Source: an uncultured Bryobacteraceae bacterium | Lineage (GTDB): Bacteria > Acidobacteriota > Terriglobia > Bryobacterales > Bryobacteraceae | Direction of reading: 5' to 3' | Length of the DNA stretch: 64,000 nt | Assembly (NCBI GenBank): GCA_937924525.1 | Contig: CALDSU010000010.1 | Location: 124,001 to 188,000 of the forward strand | Made by a program: the position numbers and the translations under genes | Shown here: one piece after another, positions 54,640 to 62,276 of the stretch | How the letters are laid out: every line of letters starts with the position of its first letter | How positions within the stretch are numbered: position 1 is the first letter of the stretch | Notes under the pieces: generated by a model | Told to the model about the DNA's origin: nothing | Seen by the model: only the letters and a program-made list of their open reading frames with translations | Databases searched by the model: none

Positions 54640-56133
54640 ATGGCGGGAAGAGTCTACCTGGTGGGCGCAGGTCCGGGAGATCCCGGGCTGATTACGGTGA
54701 AGGGCCGCGCCGCGTTGGAGCGCGCCGATGCCGTTCTCTATGACCACCTGGCGCCCCGGGCCCTTCTCGAGCTGGCCCCGGCGGCAGCCGAGCGCGTGTA
54801 CGTCGGCAAGAAAAGAGCCGCGCATTCCCACACGCAAGCCGAAATCGCCGCCATGCTGATCGCGCGCGCCCGCCAAGGCCAGACGGTGGTGCGATTGAAG
54901 GGAGGCGATCCGTACATTTTTGGCCGGGGCGGGGAAGAGGCGGAAGCCCTCTACGACGCCGGTGTCCCCTTCGAAGTGATTCCAGGGGTCACCTCCCCCT
55001 TGGGCCTGGCGGCTTACGGCGGAGTGCCGCTTACGCACCGCGATCATACCTCGGTGGTCACCTTCATTACCGGCCACGAGTTGGAGAAGATCGACTGGGC
55101 CGCGGCCAGCCGCGCGGAGACGCTCGTGATCTTCATGGGGCTTACCAATCTACCGGAGATCACGCGGCGGCTGCTGGCGGCCGGGCGGTCCGGATCCAGC
55201 CCCGCGCTGGCGGTCCGTTGGGCGACTCGTCCGGACCAGAAAGCGATCGAGGCCCCGCTGGCCGAGTTGCCGGCGCGGGTGGCCGAGGCGCGCCTCAAGC
55301 CGCCCGTGACGATCGTGATTGGCGAAGTAGTCCGGCTGCGGCCGAAACTGGCCTGGTATGAGAGGCTGCCCTTGTTCGGGCAGCGGGTAGTGGTGACCCG
55401 TGCGCGCGGCCAGGCCGACGCCTTGGCAAGCCGGCTGGCCGCCCTGGGCGCGGAAGTACGGCAACTCCCCACCATTGAAGTCCAACCGCTGGAGGATTAC
55501 AGCCGGCTCGATGCCGCACTGGGAGAACTGGAGACCTTCGACTGGCTGATTTTCACCAGCGTCAACGGCGTGCGCTTTTTTTTGGAGCGGCTGGACCGTT
55601 CCGGCCGGGACTTGCGGGCCTTGCGGGGGCGTCTGTGCGCCATCGGCCCGGCGACGCGTGCGGCCGTGGAGGCGCTTCATCTGCGGGTTGACGTAATGGG
55701 TAAGGAATACATCGCGGAGAGTCTGGTGGCCGCGTTGAGCGCGGAACCCTTGGAGGGCAAGCGCATCCTGCTGGCCCGGGCTGCGATCGCGCGCGATGTG
55801 CTGCCGCGGGCGTTGCGCGAGCGTGGCGCGGACGTGGTGGTGGCCGAGGCTTACCGGACGGTTCCGCCCGAGGGTCTGCGCGCGGCGATCGAGACGCTGT
55901 TCCGGCAAGGTCCGCCGCCGGATTGGGTCACTTTTACCAGTTCCTCCACGGTGGAGAATTTCGCCACGCACGCCGCGCCCGAACTGCTGCCGGCAGTGCG
56001 CGCCGCTTCCATCGGCCCGGTCACTTCCGCCACCGCCCGAAAATGGGGCATCCCCGTGGCCGCGGAAGCATCCTGTTACAACATAGAGGGTCTGGTGGCC
56101 GCAATCCTGACGAAAGGTATAATTGTTCAGTGA
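54640..56133 (+). CDS. cobA-hemD: uroporphyrinogen-III C-methyltransferase / uroporphyrinogen-III synthase fusion
   Basis: A 497-residue fusion. Residues 1-240 are SUMT (CobA): YLVGAGPGDPGLITVKG, DAVLYDHL, VVRLKGGDPYIFGRGGEEAEAL, EVIPGVTSPLG and PLTHRD; it makes precorrin-2 for sirohaem or cobalamin. Residues about 245-497 are HemD: VVVTRARGQADALASRLAALGA, DWLIFTSVNGVRFFL and DWVTFTSSSTVENF; it cyclises hydroxymethylbilane. Such fusions are frequent outside Proteobacteria. It overlaps the lipoprotein gene by GTGA and begins a tetrapyrrole-linked operon. Confidence 0.95.
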   Translation: MAGRVYLVGAGPGDPGLITVKGRAALERADAVLYDHLAPRALLELAPAAAERVYVGKKRAAHSHTQAEIAAMLIARARQGQTVVRLKGGDPYIFGRGGEEAEALYDAGVPFEVIPGVTSPLGLAAYGGVPLTHRDHTSVVTFITGHELEKIDWAAASRAETLVIFMGLTNLPEITRRLLAAGRSGSSPALAVRWATRPDQKAIEAPLAELPARVAEARLKPPVTIVIGEVVRLRPKLAWYERLPLFGQRVVVTRARGQADALASRLAALGAEVRQLPTIEVQPLEDYSRLDAALGELETFDWLIFTSVNGVRFFLERLDRSGRDLRALRGRLCAIGPATRAAVEALHLRVDVMGKEYIAESLVAALSAEPLEGKRILLARAAIARDVLPRALRERGADVVVAEAYRTVPPEGLRAAIETLFRQGPPPDWVTFTSSSTVENFATHAAPELLPAVRAASIGPVTSATARKWGIPVAAEASCYNIEGLVAAILTKGIIVQ

Positions 56134-56528
56134 AACTCCCCATCCTGATCGCCGGGTGCGCGCTGGTGGCGCTGTGCGGAGGCTGTGGCCGGCCCGCCGA
56201 GACGCCGGAGGCCGTCCGTCAGGCCGTCATCGATCACGTATCCAGTCGCGTCAATCTTGCCTCCATGGACGTAAACGTGTCGTCGGTCTCATTCAAAGGG
56301 GAGACGGCGGAGGCGAGCGTGGAGTTCCGTCCCAAGGACGGAACGGGCGGGTCTGGGATTCAGATGAACTACACCCTGGAGCGTCAGGGGAGCAAATGGA
56401 CGGTGAAATCCAAGTCCGACGCGGGGGGTAGCCCGCATGGGGGCGGCATGATGCCCGGTCAGGAATTGCCGCCCGGCCATCCACCCACCACCAGTGACGA
56501 AGCGCCCCAGGGCGAGAAGAAGCAATGA
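56130..56528 (+). CDS. small lipoprotein of unknown function
   Basis: A 132-residue predicted lipoprotein with a lipobox (LVALCGGC). The mature part contains a beta-rich segment (LASMDVNVSSVSFKGETAEASVEFRPKD) and a Gly/Pro-rich tail (GGGMMPGQELPPGHPP). I do not recognise a family. It starts with GTG overlapping the cobA-hemD stop, and its own stop overlaps the ATG of the next gene (ATGA), so it is embedded in the operon. Confidence 0.75.
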   Translation: MKLPILIAGCALVALCGGCGRPAETPEAVRQAVIDHVSSRVNLASMDVNVSSVSFKGETAEASVEFRPKDGTGGSGIQMNYTLERQGSKWTVKSKSDAGGSPHGGGMMPGQELPPGHPPTTSDEAPQGEKKQ

Positions 56529-57706
56529 AGCGCGTGGCGGTGCTGGGCGGAGGTCCTGCCGGCGCCTTCGCCGCGGAGTTGTTGGCGTCGGCGGGCTTCA
56601 AGACCATTGTGCTGGATGAGAAACTCGCCTGGGAGAAGCCTTGCGGCGGCGGACTCACCTACAAGGCATATCACCAGTATCCGTTCCTGATCGACAACTC
56701 CGCCCCGAAAAAGCTGATCACCAAGACGGTTCTGGCGGCGCCGAAGGCGGGAGAGGCGTCGCTGGCCATGGAGCGTCCGCTGGTGATTTACAGCCGCCTC
56801 GATCTCAACAATCTGTTGCTGGAGCGCGCCGCCAGCGCGGGCGCGGACATTGAAAAAGCCCGCGTGCTGGCCGTCGAGCGGCGCGGGGAAGGCTGGCGGA
56901 TTCAGACGCGGGGCGCCCCGGTGGAGGCGGACTTCTGTGTGGTGGCGATGGGAGCGCGCAATCCGCTCCGCGATTTTGGCACCGAACTGAAACCGGGGGA
57001 CACGATGGCCGCGCTCGGCTACTACGTGCCGGGCACCCAGGAGCGAATTGAAATCCAGTTCCTGCCCCGCCTCGAGGGTTACATTTGGGTTTTTCCCCGC
57101 TGCGGCCACCTTTCCGTGGGCATTTGCGGCAAAGGAGAGCCGGCGCACGCCCTCCGGCAGCGGTTGGACCGGTATATGGAGCAGCGCGGCATCGGCCGGC
57201 GGGACGCGGTTTTTTACAGCCATCTGCTCCCCTCGCTGGAAACGCCAAGCTGGAAGCGGAACCGGGTGGCCGGGGAGGGCTGGATGGCCATCGGTGACTC
57301 GGCCGGCCTGGTGGATCCGATTACCGGGGAGGGGCTCTACTACGCGATCCGCTCGGCGGACCTGGCGGCGCGCGCCCTGCTAGCCGAAGTCGGTTCCGTG
57401 GCCGCCAAGGTGCAGGAGTACCGGCGGCTGCTGCGGCGCGATTTTGCCGCGGATCTCGAATTCGGCTCCCGCCTCGCCAAGCGGATTTTCCACGGTAATT
57501 TCCTGTTTGGCTCGGTTACGGCACGCATGGTGCAGTTTACGCGGCACAGCCCGCGCTTCGCGCGCATCATGCAGGATTTGTTCGCGGGCACGCAGCCCTA
57601 TCTCGGCTTGAAGCAACGGCTGCTCGATAACCTGAACGGCAGCCTGCTTGAAATCGCCATGGGTTTCGGTTTCCGCCGGCTGCTGCCCGGCGCCTCCAAG
57701 AGTTGA
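56525..57706 (+). CDS. geranylgeranyl reductase family FAD-dependent oxidoreductase
   Basis: A 393-residue flavoprotein: VAVLGGGPAGAFAAELLASAGFKTIVLDEK (FAD-binding), KPCGGGLTYKAYHQYPF, and GWMAIGDSAGLVDPITGEGLYYAIRSA (second FAD motif). This is the pattern of the ChlP/BchP and archaeal geranylgeranyl reductase group, which saturates isoprenoid chains. In phototrophs it acts on chlorophyll; elsewhere it acts on menaquinone or lipids. It sits between cobA-hemD and hemL, overlapping the former's lipoprotein neighbour and abutting hemL. The true substrate is not known. Confidence 0.87.
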   Translation: MKRVAVLGGGPAGAFAAELLASAGFKTIVLDEKLAWEKPCGGGLTYKAYHQYPFLIDNSAPKKLITKTVLAAPKAGEASLAMERPLVIYSRLDLNNLLLERAASAGADIEKARVLAVERRGEGWRIQTRGAPVEADFCVVAMGARNPLRDFGTELKPGDTMAALGYYVPGTQERIEIQFLPRLEGYIWVFPRCGHLSVGICGKGEPAHALRQRLDRYMEQRGIGRRDAVFYSHLLPSLETPSWKRNRVAGEGWMAIGDSAGLVDPITGEGLYYAIRSADLAARALLAEVGSVAAKVQEYRRLLRRDFAADLEFGSRLAKRIFHGNFLFGSVTARMVQFTRHSPRFARIMQDLFAGTQPYLGLKQRLLDNLNGSLLEIAMGFGFRRLLPGASKS

Positions 57707-58981
57707 ATGATCTATTCGAAATCGGCAGACTTATTTGAGCGCGCTCAGCGCTCGATTCCGGGCGGCGTGAACTCTCCGGTGCGCGCCTTCCGCAGCGTGG
57801 GGGGCAAGCCGCTGTTCATGGCCCGCGGCGAGGGCGCGCACCTCATCGACGCGGACAGCAACCGGTTCATCGACTACATCTGTTCCTGGGGGCCGCTGCT
57901 GCTTGGCCATCGCTGCCCCGCCGTGCTGGCGGCGATTCAGGAGGCGCTCGAGATCGGCACCAGCTTCGGCGCGCCCACCGAGCGCGAGGTGGAACTGGCC
58001 GAGGCCATTCGGGCGGCCGTGCCCTCCGTCGAGATGGTGCGGCTGGTGAACTCCGGGACGGAAGCCACCATGGCGGCGCTGCGCGTCGCGCGCGGCTTCA
58101 CGGGCAGGGAATTGACGATCAAGTTCGAGGGCTGCTACCACGGCCATGTCGATTCGCTGCTGGTGAAGGCGGGTTCGGGGATGGCGACGTTGGGCATTGC
58201 CGACACGCAGGGCGTTCCCCAAGGCTTCGCCGCCACCACGATCGCGTTGCCCTTCAACTCCATCGAAGCCGTGGAGCAGGCATTCCGGACCCACGGCGAC
58301 CGCATCGCCGCCGTCATCGTCGAACCGGTGGTGGGCAACATGGGCTGCGTGCTCCCCAAGGCGGGGTTCCTGGAGGCGCTTCGCGAACTGACCGCCCGCC
58401 ATGGCGCGGTGCTGATTTTCGACGAGGTGATGACCGGGTTCCGGCTTGCGCGCGGCGGCGCGCAGGAATTATATGGCATCCGGCCCGACCTGACGACGCT
58501 GGGCAAGGTGGTGGGTGGCGGCCTGCCGCTGGCCGCCTATGGCGGGCGCGCGGACATTATGCAAAAGGTCGCGCCGGTCGGTCCCGTTTACCAGGCGGGC
58601 ACGCTGTCGGGCAACCCCATCGCCGTTTCGGCCGGCTTGGCCATGTTGCGCCAGATCGAGGCGCATCCGGAGATCTACGCGACCCTCGAGCGGCTGGGTG
58701 CGGCGGTCACCGCCGAAGTCCCGCCGGGCGTTACGGTGAACCGGGCGGGCTCGATGTTCACTTTCTTTTTCACCCCGGCTCCCGTCACGGATTGGGATTC
58801 GGCAAAGAAGGCCGACACGGCGCGCTTCGGCGTCTTCTTCCGGGCGATGCTGGAGCGCGGCGTCTACCTGCCGCCGTCCCAGTTTGAAGCCGCGTTTCTC
58901 TCGGCCGCGCATACGGACCAGGACATCCAGGCCACCGTCGCGGCGGCGCGGGATTCTTTCGCGCTCGCGCTGGCGGCGTAG
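57707..58981 (+). CDS. hemL: glutamate-1-semialdehyde 2,1-aminomutase
   Basis: A 424-residue PLP enzyme that makes 5-aminolevulinate in the C5 pathway. Motifs are [66 protein letters not shown] and the PLP lysine near 267 in [17 protein letters not shown]. The ATG follows the previous stop without a gap. It completes a tetrapyrrole cluster with cobA-hemD. Confidence 0.97.
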   Translation: MIYSKSADLFERAQRSIPGGVNSPVRAFRSVGGKPLFMARGEGAHLIDADSNRFIDYICSWGPLLLGHRCPAVLAAIQEALEIGTSFGAPTEREVELAEAIRAAVPSVEMVRLVNSGTEATMAALRVARGFTGRELTIKFEGCYHGHVDSLLVKAGSGMATLGIADTQGVPQGFAATTIALPFNSIEAVEQAFRTHGDRIAAVIVEPVVGNMGCVLPKAGFLEALRELTARHGAVLIFDEVMTGFRLARGGAQELYGIRPDLTTLGKVVGGGLPLAAYGGRADIMQKVAPVGPVYQAGTLSGNPIAVSAGLAMLRQIEAHPEIYATLERLGAAVTAEVPPGVTVNRAGSMFTFFFTPAPVTDWDSAKKADTARFGVFFRAMLERGVYLPPSQFEAAFLSAAHTDQDIQATVAAARDSFALALAA

Positions 58982-59060
58982 CGCCCGGCCCTTCGCAAAA
59001 CTACCCGGGATGCGGAGCGCGTTCGGCGTCCCTGGTCCGCCGCGCTAGGGTGAAAAGGAT

Positions 59061-59210
59061 ATGCCCGACCCGAATCCCGCCCCGGAGTTCTACTGTCCAG
59101 TCTGCGCCCGCGCGGTCGCTGATCCGCTGCGTTGTGGCGATTGTGGTTCGCTGCTTTGCCGGGTCTGTGGCACGGTCCTCGAACTGATCGACGACTTGGG
59201 AATCGGGTGA
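59061..59210 (+). CDS. 49-residue zinc-ribbon protein
   Basis: A small gene after hemL: an ATG at 59061 preceded by AAAAGGAT, and 49 codons. The protein holds three CxxC pairs (CPVC at 12-15, CGDC at 25-28, CRVC at 33-36), enough for one or two zinc sites, and ends in an acidic tail (LELIDDLGIG). It is too short for usual gene calling, but the cysteine spacing is not what random sequence gives. Function unknown; small zinc ribbons often act as adaptors or nucleic-acid-binding parts. Confidence 0.65.
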   Translation: MPDPNPAPEFYCPVCARAVADPLRCGDCGSLLCRVCGTVLELIDDLGIG

Positions 59211-59223
59211 AGCCTGGCCGGCC

Positions 59224-61119
59224 TTATCTGCGCGGGCGCGGGCGCGGTCCCACGCGGCTCAGGTCGATGGGCTGGAAACCCATCCGCAACGCGGGCGACT
59301 CCGGATGCAGGCGGAAATCATAGCGGCCCGGGTTCACGAACAGCGGATCGGCCACCACGGAACCTTCGTCGTGCCCCGCCGCCTGCCACTCCTCCCACGA
59401 GCGCCCGGCAAAGCGCACCGGGCCGCGCAGGTCCCAGTACAGGTTCCCCTTCAGCTTGAACTGGTCGCCGCTCCAGTTGCTGCCCAGCAGCCGCCCCTGG
59501 TCAAAGTAAATGATGTTGCCGGTCAGGGTGAAGGACAAGTGCGGTTCGACGCGCGAACGCATGAGCTGATTCTCCCGGTTGAACGCGAAGATGTTATTGC
59601 GCACCAGGTTTTCGCGCCCGTAATGCTGGTGAAAACCCGCGCTCTTGCAGCGGTATACCACGTTGTTCTCAATCAGCATGTGCGAGGAGCCCTCGTCCGG
59701 ATAAATTCCCCATCCGCCGTAAGTAAACGACGCCACGTCATGAATCAGGTTGTTGCGGATCACCGTGCCCGGCTGCATGCCCAGCGTATAAATGCCGCCC
59801 ATGTCGCTCAGCATCTCTTTGCCGATGTGGTGCAGGTGATTGAACTCGATGCGATTCTCCTTGGATTGATTGGGCCCGTAGCCCCAGGTCCAGCCTACGG
59901 AAATCGCGGTGTAGAAGAGGTCGTGAATGTGGTTGTGGCTGATCTCGTTGCGGCCGCTTTGGAGCACCCAGACGCCCACGGCGGGAGCGTACACCAGGCC
60001 GAGATCATGCAGGTGGTTATCCGTGATGGTGTTGCCGAAGTTCTGATCCGCCTCGTCCGGCCGCTGGACCGGTTCGCCAATCTTGATGCCTCCGCCGCCC
60101 ATGTCGAAGACGTGATTGCCCACGATCCGGTTGCGTTTGGAGCCACGTCCGAACCAGATGGCATAGCCGCCGGAGTGGCTGAAAACGGAATCCTCGATGG
60201 CGCAGTCCTCCGCGCCCACGGCCTCCAGGAGCGCCGGGGCGGGAATGGCGGCCTGGGTGTCAGCGTAGCCGCCGGGCTCCATCGTCCAGTCGGCATGCGA
60301 GAACTGGAGGCCGCGAAAGATCACGCCGCGGACGAACGCGCCCTGTTCGGGACGGCCCTCCAGCCGGACGAGCTGCGGGAGGGAGGAGACGACGACTTCG
60401 TCCTTGGTGAGATCCTCGCCGGCCAGCGGCCAGTAGGAGACCACGCCCGCCTGCCTGTCGAGATACCACTCGCCCGGCGCGTCCAGCATATCGGGGGCGT
60501 TCTCGAGGTAGTAACGAGCGTCGGCCTCGCGGTTGGAGGGCCGCGGATCCTTGGCCAGCGTCGCCACCTGGCCCTCGACCTTCGTGAGGAGCATCCGGAT
60601 ATCGGCCCACGCCAGGAAGGCAATCGCCTCCACGTCGCCGCGCGCCGCCCACTCCGGCTTGATGTCCTGGCCGCGGAAGACGAGGCGGAACGGCTTGTCC
60701 TGCGAACTCGGGCCGAGAATGCGGTAGAAGCCGTAATTGGGCGTCCGCGCCCGCTGTGCGCGGCGCCCGCTGACGAAAAGCTGCCGGAACGGCTGCGCGC
60801 CCGCGGGGGCGGTCCAGACGTTGCCTTCTCCTTTGGTCCAGCCGCGGATCACCCGGCCGCCGCTGAACGCCGGGCGCGCGCCCGGTGCGGCTTCCCACAC
60901 CGTGTGCGAGTCCTCCGGACCCAGCACGAGCGGCGCGGCCAGCGGATAGCGGCCGGTTTGGAGCTGAATCGTGATGGGACCGGCGACCCCTTTGCGGCGC
61001 AAAGCCCGGGCCGCGTCCCGCGCCGCCTCCGGCGTGGAGACGGGTCCGTCCGGAGACACCACGATGGTTTCCGCCAGCAGCAGGGGAGCCAATAAGAGAG
61101 CCGAAAGTGGCTTTAGCAT
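59224..61119 (-). CDS. secreted right-handed parallel beta-helix protein (possible GH141-like glycosidase)
   Basis: A 631-residue exported protein with a signal peptide (LSALLLAPLLLAETI). The N-terminal segment TIVVSPDGPVSTPEAARDAARAL and ITIQLQTGRYPLAAPLVLGPEDS introduces a beta-helix of repeated Asn-rich turns (NRIVGNHVFDMGGGGIKIG, NTITDNHLHDLG, NEISHNHIHDLFYTAISVGWTWGYG, NRIEFNHLHHIG). This architecture is seen in pectate-lyase-like proteins and in GH141, whose founding member is a plant-pectin fucosidase. The GH141 match is from memory of overall layout, so treat it as possible only. It would fit the GH29 genes nearby. Confidence 0.75.
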   Translation of the reverse strand: MLKPLSALLLAPLLLAETIVVSPDGPVSTPEAARDAARALRRKGVAGPITIQLQTGRYPLAAPLVLGPEDSHTVWEAAPGARPAFSGGRVIRGWTKGEGNVWTAPAGAQPFRQLFVSGRRAQRARTPNYGFYRILGPSSQDKPFRLVFRGQDIKPEWAARGDVEAIAFLAWADIRMLLTKVEGQVATLAKDPRPSNREADARYYLENAPDMLDAPGEWYLDRQAGVVSYWPLAGEDLTKDEVVVSSLPQLVRLEGRPEQGAFVRGVIFRGLQFSHADWTMEPGGYADTQAAIPAPALLEAVGAEDCAIEDSVFSHSGGYAIWFGRGSKRNRIVGNHVFDMGGGGIKIGEPVQRPDEADQNFGNTITDNHLHDLGLVYAPAVGVWVLQSGRNEISHNHIHDLFYTAISVGWTWGYGPNQSKENRIEFNHLHHIGKEMLSDMGGIYTLGMQPGTVIRNNLIHDVASFTYGGWGIYPDEGSSHMLIENNVVYRCKSAGFHQHYGRENLVRNNIFAFNRENQLMRSRVEPHLSFTLTGNIIYFDQGRLLGSNWSGDQFKLKGNLYWDLRGPVRFAGRSWEEWQAAGHDEGSVVADPLFVNPGRYDFRLHPESPALRMGFQPIDLSRVGPRPRPRR

Positions 61120-61195
61120 GGTGACTCCAGCCTATCGCGCGCTCTTGGCCGGCGGAAGCGTCGGTTCTCATGGATGCCGGCCGGGAGGAAGCGAA

Positions 61196-62089
61196 TCAGC
61201 GCCCGCAGTCTGCGCTGAGTGTTCCGCGACGCGGCGAACGGGCCACCACGCCGGGAGTGACGCCCCTCGCCTTCCGGAAACTGGCGACGAAGTGGCTGGG
61301 ATCGCGGAACCCCAAATCGTAGGCGATCCGCTTCACCGACGAGAACTCGGGGGAACGAAGCGCCTCCTCGGCACGCCTTAGCAGCAGGCTCCGGTAACAG
61401 GCCGCCGGGGTATCGCCGTCGGTTGTGAGGGCGAAGGAAGCATAGAGTTCACGCCGGGTCACATTGAGCGCCTGACAGAGGGCGTCGATGGAAAAGTCTC
61501 TCTTCCGCGTGGCGGCCATGTACTCCAGGGTCCGGATCAACCGCTGGCGCGGCATCGAACCGCGCGGCGCGGGGGAATGCTCGCGAATCAGCAGGCGCGG
61601 CCAGGCACGCAGGACTTGCAGGGAGAGCGCGGTGGCAAGGCCCTCTATGATCCTCCTGGAAGGCGGACGCGACTCGGAGATCTCGCGCAGCAGCGCGTCC
61701 ACCTGGGGTAGGGCTTCCGGCAGTGAGACTTTATGCATTAAAACGCATTGCCGCGCGGGGTGCTCGCGTTCAACGCCCGCGCGGCCAAGGAAATCGTGGA
61801 AAGCGGCGGCAGTGAACGTGAGCGCCACACCTTCCGTCCGCCGCCCGCCCGCCGCGTAGACGCTGGCATGGAGCGTGTTGCCATTCGTGATGAGGAAATC
61901 CCCTCTGTGGACGTGTTCGCGCGTGCCGAATTGAACGTAGTCGGTAGCTCCGTCCGCCAACGCGATCAGGGCATACTCATCGTGCAGGTGGCTCGGCGTC
62001 TCGAATAAGTCGTGATAACGGAAATAGTTCACCTCCACACTGCCTTCCGTCGTATCCCAAAATGCGTTGAAGGAGCCAAACGAATTCAT
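61196..62089 (-). CDS. AraC-family transcriptional regulator
   Basis: A 297-residue regulator. The N-terminal cupin-like sensor domain (residues 1-150; LFETPSHLHDEYALIALADG, RGDFLITNGNTLHASVYAAG) is followed by a double helix-turn-helix (about 195-285; FSIDALCQALNVTRRELYASF, SVKRIAYDLGFRDPSHFVASFRKARGVTPG). AraC members of this layout bind small effectors, often sugars. It is divergent from a TonB receptor, with a dyad element between them, and is the likely regulator of that receptor. Confidence 0.92.
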   Translation of the reverse strand: MNSFGSFNAFWDTTEGSVEVNYFRYHDLFETPSHLHDEYALIALADGATDYVQFGTREHVHRGDFLITNGNTLHASVYAAGGRRTEGVALTFTAAAFHDFLGRAGVEREHPARQCVLMHKVSLPEALPQVDALLREISESRPPSRRIIEGLATALSLQVLRAWPRLLIREHSPAPRGSMPRQRLIRTLEYMAATRKRDFSIDALCQALNVTRRELYASFALTTDGDTPAACYRSLLLRRAEEALRSPEFSSVKRIAYDLGFRDPSHFVASFRKARGVTPGVVARSPRRGTLSADCGR

Positions 62090-62174
62090 GCCCGAAGTTT
62101 ATCGCGAACTCTGGAAGGACAAACGGTGGCAACCGAGTACGGCTTAGTTTTCATGGAGAAAGAACGCGTTTGCC

Positions 62175-62200
62175 CACGTTTGTCACGTGACTGAAACGTG
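62175..62200. promoter_or_regulatory. dyad-symmetric operator candidate between araC-type gene and TonB receptor
   Basis: Outer arms CACGTTT (62175-62181) and AAACGTG (62194-62200) are reverse complements. They enclose a perfect 10-base palindrome GTCACGTGAC (62182-62191). The element lies 86 bases from the regulator's start and 77 bases from the receptor's start, a usual place for an operator. Confidence 0.55.
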
Positions 62201-62276
62201 CTCGGCGTCAAAACGCAAAACAACCTCTCATCGTACTCATTCACCTGTAATCTCCGCTTCGGAGAATGGCGGGCAT

